A stretch of DNA of 64,000 bases from Tomocerus qinae (lineage: Eukaryota > Arthropoda > Collembola > Entomobryomorpha > Tomoceridae). Under the pieces are notes generated by a model. That model was not told the DNA's origin, searched no databases, and worked only from the letters and a program-made list of their open reading frames with translations. Shown in pieces: positions 1 through 13,159 of the stretch. Each line of letters starts with the position of its first letter. Within the stretch, counting starts at the first letter, position 1. The stretch is from contig CM034550.1 in NCBI GenBank assembly GCA_020055645.1, forward strand, positions 11,917,001-11,981,000, given 5' to 3'. Both the position numbers and the translations under genes were made by a program.

Positions 1-1080
1 TGCATCCTTGAACTATACAATGTACATAATAATGCTATTACTCAAAAAACTTTTGTACTTTATTTGGAAAATAGATTCTTGATTGTGTAAGGATAACTTG
101 ATTTATAAAATCAATTCATTCCTTCTAGAATAAGTATTTTGTTGAAAAAGTGTTGAAACTGAAAGCATGAACATTATCTAATGTAAAAATAATGCATGAG
201 AACATTGCGCATCCCAATTCCCACAGTAATAAATAGCCTTATATCAGTTCTCATTAGACAGTAGTACTCAATATACGCCTAATAATAGTTGATGTGTTGC
301 TACTTGAGATTTGATGGGGTCATTAATCATAATTTTTACTGTAGAGGTAATTGAAAGGACTGTTCAAGTACTTAAGGATGAAAACCACCCACATCATTCG
401 TCTAAGTATAACAATTGAAGAGTTTAACACTTAAGAATCTTCCAGGCCAGCGACGTACAAATTGTACAGGTTTGTATACAAGAAATGAAAAATTATAAGC
501 GATAGGGAAGGCCAGGGCTGAACTCGATTCAATTATTTCCACTTGAGTGACCCTCCACAACAATATCATTAACTCTTGTTTTACTTGAAGCATTAATGGA
601 ATAGTTTATCTTATTCAGAAACCTTTAATATTCTAAAGATTATTTAACCACACCCACTTGAATAAAATATCTAATTAGTACAGACTGAGGAATTGATAAC
701 TCAGGTGTGCAAGAATAAAATATCATTAATATAGATGGTACTATGTCATTAAAATGTCACTTAATGTATCTTTTGTTAGATGTTTTCTGGTTTGAGGTAA
801 TAATTATAACATTATTATGAAAAAGACGAAAAACATTTATTTATTGGGTAGCATCCTCTTTTATTAGACTCAAGAACATTCACATAGGTGCTTGTAATTA
901 ATTGGCATTAGCCATGTAGTACAAGAACTTGGAATTAGTTGTTAATTGCGCTAAGCTGCCCATTGAGCCTGACAAAAATGCATTGTCTGCAAATAAAATT
1001 GTTTACTACCTTGATGGATTCGTTATGAAGCGTCCTTCCCACTTCATTCTACAGTTGAAATGTTTTTCTACTAGGCGAGT
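1..1080. other. AT-rich intergenic DNA, no gene seen
   Basis: Stop codons are dense in all frames, and no splice-bounded coding exon, tRNA-like B box or organised repeat was found. The last part (about 1080-1120) is the core promoter of the following gene and is listed separately. Confidence 0.5.
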
Positions 1081-1084
1081 TTCC

Positions 1085-1120
1085 ATATAAAGGGCTAACC
1101 CAATTAAATATTCATCAGTT
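1085..1120 (+). promoter_or_regulatory. Core promoter of Gly/Trp-rich peptide gene 1: TATA box plus TCAGTT initiator
   Basis: CATATAAAGG lies at about 1085-1094 and TCAGTT at 1114-1119, the usual TATA-to-initiator spacing of roughly 28-30 bp for arthropod RNA polymerase II promoters. This predicts a transcript start near 1116 and a 5' leader of about 55 nt before the ATG at 1172. The same TATA/TCAGTT arrangement is found before the two minus-strand paralogues. Confidence 0.65.
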
Positions 1121-1171
1121 GCATCTTGAATTCCATTTCATTTGTGTTGTGTAGTCAACAAAGGAATCAAC

Positions 1172-1825
1172 ATGGCTAAATTCTTTGTAAGTCTCTTTGA
1201 TCATGTCGTATCATCACCGTTTACACTAATTGACACATTTGAGTAATCGTATTTTCTGTCATTTTAGATTGCAGGCGCATTTATTCTCGTCGCATTTGTT
1301 GCAATTTCCTATGCTGCCGAAGCTGAAGCTCCTACTGCTCCAAAGACTGAAATCACCGACTCCGATAAAAAGAAAGATGCAGTTGTAGCAAAAACTGAAG
1401 CTGCGGACGATCTACAAACTGCTGCAGGTTAGTGCACTAATGCAATTCGACTGTTTTTGCATTTTGTCCTTGTTTTATTCAGTTGTATCCGATTTTCGCA
1501 AACATGAAATCGATATTTTTAGTTTTATAAATTATAATAAAGATTATAAATAAAATTTATATTTACAGGAGGATGGGGCTTTGGAAGTTTCGGATTTCCT
1601 AGAGGAGGATGGGGTTACAATGGTTGGGGAGCTCTGTACAGACCTGCTTACCCCTTCTTGGTATGCACAAATTGACAATTCGCATTAAAAATAAAAGTTT
1701 TTGCGAAATTAAAATTCTAAATATTTGTTTCTGTTTTGCAGGGTGGTTGGGGAGCTCCTTTGCCATTAAATGGCTGGGGATGGGGTCTTCGTGGAGGATG
1801 GGGCTGGAACGGAGGACTTTTTTAA
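1172..1825 (+). CDS. Secreted Gly/Trp-rich prepropeptide 1 (four exons, 116 aa)
   Basis: Exons 1172-1186, 1268-1427, 1569-1660 and 1742-1825 are joined by GT-AG introns (donors GTAAGT, GTTAGT, GTATGC) and give an uninterrupted 116-residue frame ending in TAA. Exon 1 encodes only MAKFF. Exon 2 completes a signal peptide ending near SYA, then an acidic/Lys propiece (residues about 21-57) that closes with DLQTAA. The rest is a Gly/Trp-rich tail with repeated GGWG motifs and some Tyr, Phe and Pro (for example RGGWGYNGWG). An AATAAA follows at about 1897. I do not recognise a named family. The layout resembles secreted glycine-rich peptides such as antimicrobial, cuticle or silk-like precursors, but function is unknown. 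The two minus-strand paralogues support the start codon and the first two introns. Confidence 0.82.
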
Positions 1826-1899
1826 ATACAGTGTAATTATGTAAAGATTTTCTATCTATCAACTTCTGCTGTCCTTAATGCTTTATTTTTGAGAAATAA

Positions 1900-4800
1900 A
1901 GGCATCTAATTTATTGAAATATTTTACTATTCCACAAATACAGGCGCAATTTTATTTATTTATGGCATAACTATTCAAACTTCTTCCAACAAGTTTTCAT
2001 TTTGCATTTTTAGCAATTTAAATTAATTTTATGAAATGATAAAAATATTATGGAATATTAGAATACATTTGTGAAAATAAGAGATCTACTTATTATTAGC
2101 TAATTGCAATTTATCAATATGCAAATATAATGGTAAAAGGCATAGCAAAGGAAAACAACAGCTGTTTGCAAACGTTCCTTTTAGATGGTGCAAAACAAAT
2201 ATTTGGTATAACAACTTAGATAGAGTGGTATGGAATATTTGTAGGAGCAGTAGGTAACTGCAATTAAATTATAATTAAGATTAGCAACTTGCAATGAACG
2301 AGATTATCAACTACAACTGCTAAGTTAAAATGAAATGTCAAAGTTCGTAGCGATGTTTAACAAAAGGTTTAATGAGTAAATTAAGTTCTGAATTCCATGA
2401 TGCAGAGCGTCGGAATTGGGAAAGCATTTTAAATTATGGTAGAGTGACATTAGAACCGAATTCGGTGAGAATAAAGTAGAGGAGGAAAGTAAAAGCGAGT
2501 GAGACTGAGAATTGTATCGTAAAAGCGAAGAGTGGAAAGATAGTCAGTCGTGCCAAGCAAGCGGGGAAGTAAACCACACAGAATAATTTGTGAAATATGT
2601 AGTAGTAAATTAGTCCCAGTGGGCCAAGTCGTGCAAGCTGTGCTGTCCTGGCCCACTTCCAGCTCATTAGGAATACAGTATTAATTTATTCATGAGTATT
2701 AGCTTTTCATTTGCAATCCTCCTCTTCTTATCCCCGGATACGTAAACAACAAACCAGATCCACAAGGAATTTATGCTCTTGGTTTCTGATTAGTTAATAA
2801 TATCGCACCCTGTGTTTGCATTCCAGTTTGTCTTGTCTCATTCATTCCCTCCCTGCACATGACGAATATCATCTCGTTCCCTGACTAATCTCTACCATAA
2901 CTGTTCCTGACATTATTATTACGTGCACCAATTTATCATTCAATTATTACCAGTTCTACCATAATTTAATTTATCTCTTCTGAAACAAACATTATTTGAT
3001 TTGCCATCCTATGAAATTACGAAATGGTCAATTTAAGCTTCTAACAAACATTGGGTAACTTAATCTGATTATCTTGGAGAAAGTGGTACTACAAACTACA
3101 AGAAATACAATTTTCTCTTGACCAAACGCTATGAAACTTACTTTTATTGTTAAAACTTACTTCACTAGTAAAATTAAGAAAAAACCACTATTTTCATTTT
3201 CCCGCGGCGACTGAGTACTGAGAAAATTTCACTTGAAACTACAAAGCAATAAAATGAACAAAGGACTTTCCAATTTGTAGTTTTCTCATGGGCAAACCTT
3301 GTAAAATTAGAACAGTGTCATTTTCCAGTTTTGTCCTTGAAAATCTGCGGAGTGGTGTTAGAAAACGTTGAATTATATCTGGAGAAAATTGTATCTGAAG
3401 CTAGAAAATACTTATCTGTGGTTTTCTCTTGGGTAAGTCTTGTAAAATTAGGAGAATATCTAAATTTTGCAATAGTGTGCGTGAGGAAAATCCATGGAAT
3501 GTTAATATGGTGTCAAAAAACGTGTATTATTTGGTGTTACTATTTGTTAACCAGAGCTTAGAGAAGTGAGTTGAAAACTAACAAGCTGTCAAAACATAAA
3601 ACGAAAGCCATAAAGCGGGGAAACTAACAATGCAGTAGTAAATCAAGTCAATTTCTTCCTTTTCCTTTTTATAGCTTTTCGACTGTCAAAAAGGTACTTA
3701 AACTAAGATTCAACGGTTTCAAGGATTATATAGTTATATTATTTGAAAAAAATATGAATCTAGCTATATACATGGTAAGAATAAGAAAAAAAAGTGTGCA
3801 TTGTAGAAAAGGATATGATGAATTCTGTCGAGATTTTCTTGTAGCTCCATTAAATCCATGCGTAGTATAACAAAATATATATGCACATTCAACATTGGGA
3901 ATTTAAATTCAAGAGAAGATTTCAAGGAGGTAGGAATTCATGAGCCGATAAAAGGTTCTTTAGGGAGATGAAACCAAGGTATAGTAGTTGGTGAATATAA
4001 CTGGCCATTTTATATAGAAAAAAAGGACATAACATTATTGTGAAGAGCATATACGGTATAGAAAACCACAGCGTGCAATTTTCTTGTGGAATTCTGTGCA
4101 ACCACAATTTCCTTTGCTTTTTGGTGTGTACCTTTTGTAGTAAATCTCTTAGGCTGGTGTGTAATATAGATATGATATTATATGTTGAATATTACATAGC
4201 AAAGTACCTACGTTATGTACATAATAAGAAAGGATCAGCAAGAGATTGGAAGCAAACCATCTCACCTTTTCATTTCATGGCTTCTTTTCCCATTTTCCTC
4301 TTAGCCATATCTTTATCACATCTCTTATCAGACATGCCAGTTCATGCCATGTCTACTTCAGACTATTTCTATCATTCAATCCAATCCTTCAGATAAAGTT
4401 ACTTGCTCCAGGAATGTTATCATTTCTCCAGTAGTGTTTACTATATGGCATTATTTAGTACTAGCTAGTATGATGTACCAATTTGCATTTTCCTATTAAA
4501 CTAAGCTCTGTTTCGACAGCATCATGAGAAATGGAGCATCAGAAACCATCTCAGCTCTAAAGGAGTTTATTAGCATCACTCATAGCACAGACGCTACCTC
4601 ATCCCTCCACTTCAATCTGCAATTCTAATGTTAAGCCCATGGAAAGTAACTACTACCCTTTGGGGTTTCCCTCTTTGAATATTTTATTGAAGGAAACTAT
4701 TTACGTATTATGTTCTCGAGTGATCTCCTTCTCCTACTAACTCTCTCTCTCTCCACTTCAACATACATCTCCTCCGTCAATATTCATACAAAACCTCCAA

Positions 4801-7800
4801 CCATGTAATTCCTCAAATCTATGTTGTAATCATAGGAAAAGCTTTTCCGAGTATTCTTCAGATACGAAAAAAAATCTGATAATTAGGCGAAATATTTCGA
4901 AAATCAAAAAAATTGCAATTTTCATCACTGATTTGTACAAAAAAATAGAAAGATCATCACAGAAAATCAAGAATTGATCATAATTTAGTTTCTCTATGAA
5001 TTCTAAACATAAAAGAAGTGTTCTTCCTAATCAAAAAGTAATTCCGTTGGAAAATAATTCGGAGAAAAGTATGATAGTATGGTCATGCAAGATATTAATC
5101 ATGCGTGATATCGCATCATGTCAAATCAATGTTTCTAAGAAAGCGTATGAGTATTGACTAATACCATGATTGTATAGCTGGGATTTTATCCGTCAGTCTT
5201 TTCTTGTTTTCTTGTGATATGATGGATGAATTTTCTGCGTTTTCTACGGTTTTGTAAGAAGAGCCAAGGCAAACAAAACCGCTAAAATATACACACAGTG
5301 CGATATTTACAAAGCGTAAGGATAAAAGATCTCCACCGTCGGATTCAGCTTTCAGAACCATTAAATCGATGCTGGTAGATGTGAAATCTTTCGATGTGTG
5401 TTAAATCGAACATTAGAATCCAGTGAAGTGTGTCCAGACTATTCTATTCTGATCCTCCGCTCTCTCTCTCTCCGACTCTATTCTACCTAAGTGGAAATAA
5501 TTTGTTTTGGCAGCAGTTCCTTTTGCTGACAAAATTCATAGAATTATTGCTCTGTTCTCGTGTAAAGAGTCGGAGAGGAGGAATCAAGTCTCAAGGGAAG
5601 TTCTTTAAACCCTCTCTTAGTAGGTGGACATATCCAACCGTCTTAGAAAACCATTCACAACCACAGAGTAGCTCACCAAACTATAATACTCCTACTACTA
5701 CTTCTCTACTCCAAATTACATCACATACAAGATGGACTAAGCAGAAGCAAAACTGCAGTAAGATGAGACAAGCGAAACGGGAAAGCATCCTTTATGTAGT
5801 ATTTCCTCCTTGAAAGACATTGGAAACATTCCAACCAGCATTGTACGCAACTTGCTTTCACTCCTCTACTAAAGTAGGTAGTATATTTACTTATGTCACA
5901 ACCATTAACTCGGGTTTTCCAAATTCAACACCCAAATACCCGCCTTGAAAACCAATTTTAACTCTAAAACTACTTACTACAAAATTTTACAGCTCTATTT
6001 TTACCCCAAATATTTATTTTCATCATAAAATCTCTTAGACCAAAATAAAACAACTTCTTACAATTTTTCCTAAAAGATTCTTCTTCATTTTTCTTCTAGA
6101 AACGACTAAATTATGAAAAATATCATCTTGGAAAAGTTACCAACGATGATTAATTTATCAACTACAGTCACACTATTTATCTTTGGGGAATTGATTTGAT
6201 TTTCGCGCAAATTTTGTGGACTCTTCTGTGCAACTTACTACAGATTACAGATAGTCTAAAAGCTGCGATATATCCTGAATAAAGTACTGAAAAGATTAAC
6301 CGCAAAGGGGGATTTTGAAATCGATTCCCCAGGAGCTGGAGTGTACATTTCTTTGTCTTTTTTATTTTGCTTCTGGAAAATGGAAAATTCATTTCTAAGA
6401 AAATGAGCTTTCGATGTATATTTCTTCAATTCGTAAATAAGATATCGTAGAAATTCCGGGTTATGTCTGGAGATTCCTGAGTATTTTCATCCGCCTTTTA
6501 GTTTAGAGTCTCCTCTGATTCTCACTGCTCTTTGTGCATACAATTTTTTGTGTTCTCTGAACCCTTTCATCAGATAGTATCTGGGGTCTCCCTTTGTATT
6601 AACTACATATTAGATTGCATTGTGTTTTGGTCTGAAGTGGTAGCTGTGGTCGTGAGTAGCCAGGTCTGTAAGCAGGAAACAGAGTGAAGCTACGTGTAGC
6701 AAATCGATAATCAATAGATTTGGCTTTGCTAATATCTTTTGATCAGAGATTCGTCCAGAAACTATATAAAGGTAAAGGTTGCAGTATAACTATTGTCTTC
6801 TTTCGTTGATATGCGGAACAACTAAATATGCATAGTACACACCGCTAACTAAGTCGCTAACGAGATTCTTTGACAGTTTTAATAATGACAAGGACGAAAG
6901 TCTTTTTCTCTAGGAGAGTCTCTAGGTTGGGCAATAAACTTGATGTTAATCGCTTTCAGTCTTATAAATCTCTGCGGATTATTTATTATGTATAAGGAAA
7001 AGAACATGTCTCTCTAATGAAAAGTAAAACTTCCAATAAGCTAGCCTGACTCTTTACGAAGCTAGAGAAAGAGGACAGCAAATCTCTGCGGCATACAAAA
7101 GTAGTATGTTGAAAAAGGCTTTTACTCAAAGCAGCCGGTGAAAATGAAAGAGTCAATTAGAGACTTTCCTTAGAATCCCCCAAGGAGTTACCACTTTTAA
7201 GTAGACTCCGTAAAAAGAGTTCAGCATAATAATACAAAATAACAATGAAAATTAGGAAAGTTTTACTAAGAATCCTGGCCTTAACGATTTTTAGACCCTT
7301 TATCCTCCAATATACAACACACTCACAAAAAATGTATTATTCAAGCACTTATACCAAGTCACATCTGATTAACATTATACAAAGTTCTGAGAGGCATACC
7401 AAGATTCTTATGCTAAAACTTGTATGTATTCAAACTGATGATTTATTTTCTTACTGTTGTAGACTAAACTTCTCTACAAATTGGCATTGGACAATACATT
7501 TTGATAATGATCCCATTACTGCCTCAGCAATTAAATTCTTCTAGTTACGAATACTTTGGTAGAAAGTTTGTGAAAAGAAACAATAGTTGAAATATCACTT
7601 TAGACAATGCAAATCCTGACAATAGAAATATTTAACTGAGAGAAAAGGAAGTTCTGACACGAACGAGGAAATGATTTGCACTTTATTTTATTCTGAATGG
7701 CTATTCCGACAAGATTTAAGCGGATTCGGAGAATTTTGTTTGGAAAAAATTGTTCAATTTCGTAGAATTTGAAAAGAGTCTTATTTTTGGATTTCGTTTT

Positions 7801-10800
7801 ACTCAATGATGGTCATAAGACAGTAATCCTCGGATGTCGGAATTGGAAAACAGATGTTACCAAGTTTAGCCACACATGGTATTGAGAATTAGAGTACGGA
7901 TGTTGGGAGTTTGGGAAAACAAGAGTGAAAAAGCCGAAATGAATCTATTAATCATGCAAACATGTTGAGAGTCGTCTCTCCCCACCGGATTCAACTGTCT
8001 AGCTGCTATTGTGTATTCTCTGGGTGTATATATAGTTATGGATTCAGAGAGAGAGTAGCATTAGTCGTATTATGTAGATAGTAGCATGAATGAATATTGA
8101 TGAACAAGGGATTATTCATAATATCACAGTGGAACTAATGGTCTCAAGAGTTTGTACATGTGGGATAGGAATATATTTTGGAAGACAACGAAACAACACA
8201 TTTAACCAGTAGACAAACATGTAGATATGGGAATAAATAAATCCCTTCCAAAACAGTCTGATTAGTGATTGATGAGATAAAACCTAATGAGAGTCGGAGC
8301 TATAAACAGCTGAGATAAAAATTTGCACTGATTCCCTCAGGTTTTCGATTTCACCAGTCTCTTTTAACAATGCTAAAATTCCTTTGCATCTTTTACGATT
8401 CTAGTTTTCTGCACTAGGATTACATTCCCATCCGAATATAGTATTTAGTACTATAGTATAGACTGTTTCAAACTAAAAGTTTCTCTAAAATAGTCAAGCC
8501 GTAGATGTCCAATAAAATTTTATCGCTAACAACTTAAATCTGAGTACACGACAAGGCACTCTGTTTAAAAAGGTCTACTATTATGTACATACGTGTATTA
8601 TACTATACATCAGGCACTAATGCACAATCTACACTCTACTCTTCTACCCTTATATCAATGACAATACAATTATTATAGTCCAAAGTTTTTATCAATGCAA
8701 TTCATGACGTAATAAAAACCTTGTCTAAAATTAAAATCAGAAATGGAGCTTTTCACTTTTGCCCTATTAAAATCCTACATTTCTTCTCTGCTTTATATCT
8801 ACCTATTCAATTTCTGGATCTGTAGAAGTATATCCTAATATGTATTCTTAAGTTACATTTTTTAAATGGCGGTATATCTTCAATAAAACTAATTCCAGAA
8901 TATACATTTCTGTACCGCAGATTTTTGCAAGTATTATGGAATCTTCTCTGGTAAAACAATACAGCGGGTAGTATTATCATCTTCTTGGCAGAGAACTACC
9001 TTTGTGTGTCTATATACTAAGAGATATGTGCCTATAAATTTTCAGTTAGCAAGTTTAGTATTTACATGAATTTCCTTTTCCTTCAGGGAAAGTTGCTTAA
9101 AATTTACATATTTTTTTGGAGCGTGAACGAGAATGGTAGTTTTCATGTATTTACTTTTATAATGTGTAGCTGGAAAGTATTTGTAGGGAGATTTTTGTAT
9201 TCTTTGAAAATTATGTTGCAAAAATATTTTTTCCTAGTGTGCTACAGTTAAAGTATGAGCAGACAACAGGAAAACAGTATCATTGTAAAATAATTTGTAG
9301 GAAAAAAAACTTTCTTTATGGATATGGACATTTAGATTTATTTTAACTTGTTCTTAGTACAAAGCTCAGTAAAGCATGGAATAATAGCAAAGTTGTGCAG
9401 TAGTAAATGGTCTTTCGCGATTTGTAATTTATTGTACTGCAGCAGTAGGTCTGCAAACTTTGCTTTATCTTCAGATGATATTCGCAAATCGAAAAGCTTA
9501 ATTTCATAGGAGATCACAAGTAAGGAAACTGCGTCGCCCTCCACTTACGCAGCTTCCTTTTCGTCATGCTCTTGAGGAAATTCGCTCTATTGCAATTTCT
9601 ATCTCTATTCTATACTACAGTGTGTTTTATATACTCGATATTTATAAGATACATTGTAGTACATCAGTTTTATTATATAATAACGGAAAATCTTTACAAA
9701 AATGTATAAATGATAACTCAATCCTTTTCAATTGTGCTGCAATATTTATTTTTGTCCTTTTTTATATGAAATGTCAGGGAATTGTACAAGAGTAATGCTG
9801 CATTATACATTCTTTACAATGACCATGCATGCAATCCTACCACAGAACAGAAAACAATATAGATTTCTTTTTTGTCTCAGATAGATCCAAGATAATGCAG
9901 AATATACAATTTTGTGTGCAATGCAGGCAGCGAGACAATTCAGACAACCGTGCTACAACTTACTGCAGTCTACAGCAATACTGTCTTTTCTTATTCTACC
10001 GAACCTATTTTCTTAGTCTTACTACAAAAACTTAAATCAAAATATCACAAAGTAAAACCTAGAATCTTTACATCTTAATGACACAACATTTAGAATTTCT
10101 ATTTTATTATATTCTATAATGAGATTAAAGGTCGAAATTTTGGCGCAATTATATTTTTATGATTGCTAGTTTCAGGTACATCATCACCTTCATTAAGCAA
10201 GCTAATACTACCTTGAAAAAAGATAACGAAAAATATCTTGCAATATTTTTATTATTTTCTAGAATTTAGAAATGGTATTTTTCGATAAAATGCCTCCAGT
10301 TTTCTATGCTTGCGTATTGGTAGTTTGGTAGTATCAGTTTCACCTTAAAAGCAATTAATTTAATAGCACCTATTAAAAGAGCGGAAACTTTGGAATCGAT
10401 TCACCATTTTCACTGTATTAATTGGTAACTGTGTAAACTTAACCATTCAAGAGGTTCAGGTGATCTGTTTTTATTCACTAAACATTTCGAAGAAATGAAT
10501 TATTTGTGTTTTCGGACTTAAAGTGCAAATAATTGCTAAAATAATTACTTTAATTTACAAACAGTTTGTAACCACAATTAGCAATAATGAAAATAGCCTT
10601 TGACAAAACAGGAACAACCTTTAGGGATAAAATTAATACCACTTGTCTCGTCACACTCTAGTTCGGAAACATGAGGAAATAAAAGTGGATTTCTCTAGTG
10701 GATAACTTGACAAAGAGTGATGCCAAAGAACCTACTGCTGTGCAACTTAAGGGTAACAAACCAAGTACAAGTATAATATAGCAAAAAATTGTTTTACTCT

Positions 10801-11230
10801 GCCAATGAGCATCCAACCTTTAAAGAACCTACTGAACTTATATTTACTACATATAATTGTCTATTGTATAAAGATCATAAAAATTATTATAACCTCCTAC
10901 CCTTTATTATAAAGATTTTTAGCTACATACTCGAAAAATTGTAATTTATATGCTAGTTGGTTAAACTCTGTAGGTTAATAGCATTCAGCTGTTTATTACT
11001 ATGAAATCGTTGGAAATATGGTCTATGAACACACGTTGACAATTGAGTACCAAGAAAGTTAAATATATAACCTGCTCAGATGTTTATTATTGCTCTTAAT
11101 TTTTTACGTACCTTAATGATCATTTTTGTAACAATTTTTTGTCTTTTGATTGCACAGCCGGTCATATAAAATTGCCAAGTGCCATGAGAAAGGAGAATGA
11201 AGATTTTGACAGAATTTTACAATCATTCAG
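1900..11230. other. Long AT-rich intergenic region without supported genes
   Basis: About 9.3 kb between peptide genes 1 and 2. Scattered ORFs of 60-127 codons here (for example 4040-4396 and 5430-5813) have no recognisable domain, low-complexity composition and no paralogue support. Structure seen: CT-rich microsatellites near 4740 and 5460, and a degenerate tandem duplication near 3105-3470 in which a block resembling TTTTCTC-TGGGCAA-CTTGTAAAATTAG recurs at about 3280 and 3420. Nothing else stands out. Confidence 0.5.
3105..3470. repeat. Degenerate tandem repeat, period about 140-165 bp
   Basis: Blocks starting near 3110, 3276 and 3418 share a TTTTCTC(A/T)TGG motif followed by CTTGTAAAATTAG or a decayed form of it. 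Similarity is only partial, so this is an old duplication. No coding potential. Confidence 0.4.
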
Positions 11231-11232
11231 TA

Positions 11233-11238
11233 TTTATT
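11233..11238 (-). terminator. Poly(A) signal of peptide gene 2
   Basis: TTTATT on the + strand gives AATAAA on the gene strand, about 240 nt beyond the stop codon. The surrounding ACAATCATTC...ATTTATTT block is also found downstream of peptide gene 3 (near 14962-14982), showing that the 3' ends of the two genes are homologous. Confidence 0.6.
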
Positions 11239-11479
11239 TAGAATAATTTACAATTGTGACTCTGACATACGAAATTACAAAAGTATAGAACACTTTATAT
11301 CATTACCAATAAACAAAAAGATGATGTTTCACTAGAAAAACGTTTCAGGATTTGAAATTAGCTTCCGATTTCATTTAAAATTAAAGAAATAAATGACAAT
11401 TGGAGTACTTCCTACAGATTCGTCGTTCCGTTATATTAACGGATGGATCTGGATGTAGCTTTAGTTTTCAACTCCATTT

Positions 11480-12117
11480 TTAGCGTCCCCAGCCACCCCA
11501 GCCCCAACCACCCCATCCCCCTGAAAATATTGACAAGATTTTGAAATTAGATTAGAAGATAATATTACAATTAATAGTTATTTAAGAATAGCACTTACAT
11601 CCTCCGTGTCCGTGTCCCCAGCCATGTCCATGACCCCAGCCGTGGCCCCCACCACCACCACCACCTCCCCCATGACCCCAACCGCCCCAACCTGTGGGTT
11701 TTAAAAATCATATTTTCCAATTAATAAAATTTAAATTATGTTAAATGATTTAATCTCCGAAATATTGCAATCAAATATTGTCTTTCATCATCAAGTTAAG
11801 ATTTTTCATTCTTACCCCAACCCCAGCCGTGAGATGCGGCATCCTGAAGATCGCCAGTAGCAGCAACAGCTTCGGTACCAGATGAGATATCGTTAGCTTC
11901 GGTGCTTTCGGGAACGTCACTACTTTGAGCCACTTCTGTAGCTTCCTTTTTATTTTCGGCCGTTTCTTTTTCAACAACAGCTGCAAAAGCAATCGCCACA
12001 ATAGCGACGAGAACAATGGTAGCCTGTGCAAAAATTTTGGGGTAAGAAAGTTAAGAAATATTTATTTAACCGAAATAAACCGATTTAAAAATTGAAACTT
12101 ACAAATAATTTTGCCAT
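11480..12117 (-). CDS. Secreted Gly/Trp/His-rich prepropeptide 2 (four exons, 118 aa)
   Basis: Exons on the minus strand: 12117-12103, 12023-11816, 11691-11599 and 11520-11480, all with GT-AG introns (donors GTAAGT, GTAAG, GTAAGT); the sum is 357 nt with a TAA stop. Exon 1 encodes MAKLF. Exon 2 gives a hydrophobic signal peptide to about residue 20, then an acidic propiece of about 50 residues closing with GDLQDAA. Residues from about 70 are almost only Gly, Trp and His: alternating GWGWG, an eight-Gly run, then GHGWGHGHGWGHGHGG and GGWGWGG to the C-terminus. The His-Gly-Trp spacing resembles copper-binding HGGGW octarepeats of vertebrate prion protein, but that is analogy only. It pairs with the gene at 15302-16082 as the closer relative: same promoter block, intron phases and 3' end. 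Confidence 0.85.
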
Positions 12118-12173
12118 GTTTGTCGAAGGCAATGTTTGAAAACAGTAGTTTATTAACTGAAAATCCAAAGCTG

Positions 12174-12211
12174 AACTGATGTCATGTTAAGCTCGGCAAG
12201 CTCTTTATATA
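12174..12211 (-). promoter_or_regulatory. Core promoter of peptide gene 2: TATA plus TCAGTT initiator
   Basis: Read on the minus strand, TATATAAAG lies at 12211-12203 and TCAGTT at 12179-12174, followed by a short leader to the ATG at 12117. The flanking block (TTTTCGTATATAAAG, then GCCGAGCTTA and ATCAGTTCAG) is nearly repeated before gene 3. Confidence 0.75.
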
Positions 12212-12949
12212 CGAAAACATTGGCTGACAAACAATAGAAGTCACCCATTTGGCACATGCTGAAAAAAAGCGACTAATTAATAAAACACGCTTTGTTCCCA
12301 TTATGCAATGCATATTCAATTGGCAAAAATCACAAGCAATTGGTCATTCACGGGTGCATGCATATTTACTGCAACTTCAGTTTCAGCTACATTCATATAT
12401 TATTTATAATCATAGTTAAGCAAGTGTCTCACAAAAAATTAAATTAATGAAATGTGTCTCAAGTCCCTAAAGAATGTATCCCATGAAAAATATTTACACC
12501 TATTTCCTTGTTCTTACAAACCATATATAGTAAATAGCTTAGCCTTGCTCACTTAGAATATTAAATGTTGACTGAATTGATGATCCAGAAAAATGTAGTT
12601 ATAATCAAATTCCCACTTTTATAATTTTCACGTGAAAATAACAAAAATCAGCATAAATTAGTAAAAGTATTAACTTTTAGATTAGTAGACAATAGACATC
12701 GAAAATACATTTCTTTGTCTTCAATTAAAAATTTCAGCGGATAAACCAGTAAGTACCTACTCATTACTTATTTAGTAATTCATAATTCAGTAATGACTTC
12801 AGTAAACAGTCTCCACCAAACTCCGAAACCGTCCGTTGTGTGCATGCTGTCCGAATCACAAAGCATGGACTAGGATGACTAGGATTAGGATACAAGCTTT
12901 TACACACGTATACATGGTGCGTGCGTATGGATGGACTATGGTGTAGTAA

Positions 12950-13150
12950 GCTCGTACCGCTATGCTACGCTGATGCCGTGCATCGGAAACATTAAGGTAA
13001 GAGGTTACGTGGCGGACGAAGTAGGCATTTACTGCTTGTACCGCTGATGCCGTGCATCGGAACCTTTCAGATAAGACATTACCAGGAGGTTACGTGGCGG
13101 ACGGAGTAGGCACGTACGGCTTGTACCGCTGATACTGTGCATCGGAACCT
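12950..13150. repeat. Tandem repeat A, three imperfect units of about 75-85 bp
   Basis: The block GTACCGCT-GATGCCGTGCATCGG recurs with cores near 12977, 13051 and 13136, interleaved with GGTTACGTGGCGGACG(A/G)AGTAGGC. GC content is visibly higher than in the surrounding DNA. It runs directly into tandem repeat B. Confidence 0.75.
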
Positions 13151-13159
13151 ATCAGATAT

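Noticed and set aside
4040..4396. 118-codon + ORF
   Set aside because: No domain, no splice context, composition like the surrounding AT-rich DNA; overlaps another ORF in a different frame. Considered chance.
5430..5813. 127-codon + ORF
   Set aside because: Low-complexity Ser/Thr/Pro string derived from a CT-rich microsatellite region, with no homology or promoter evidence.
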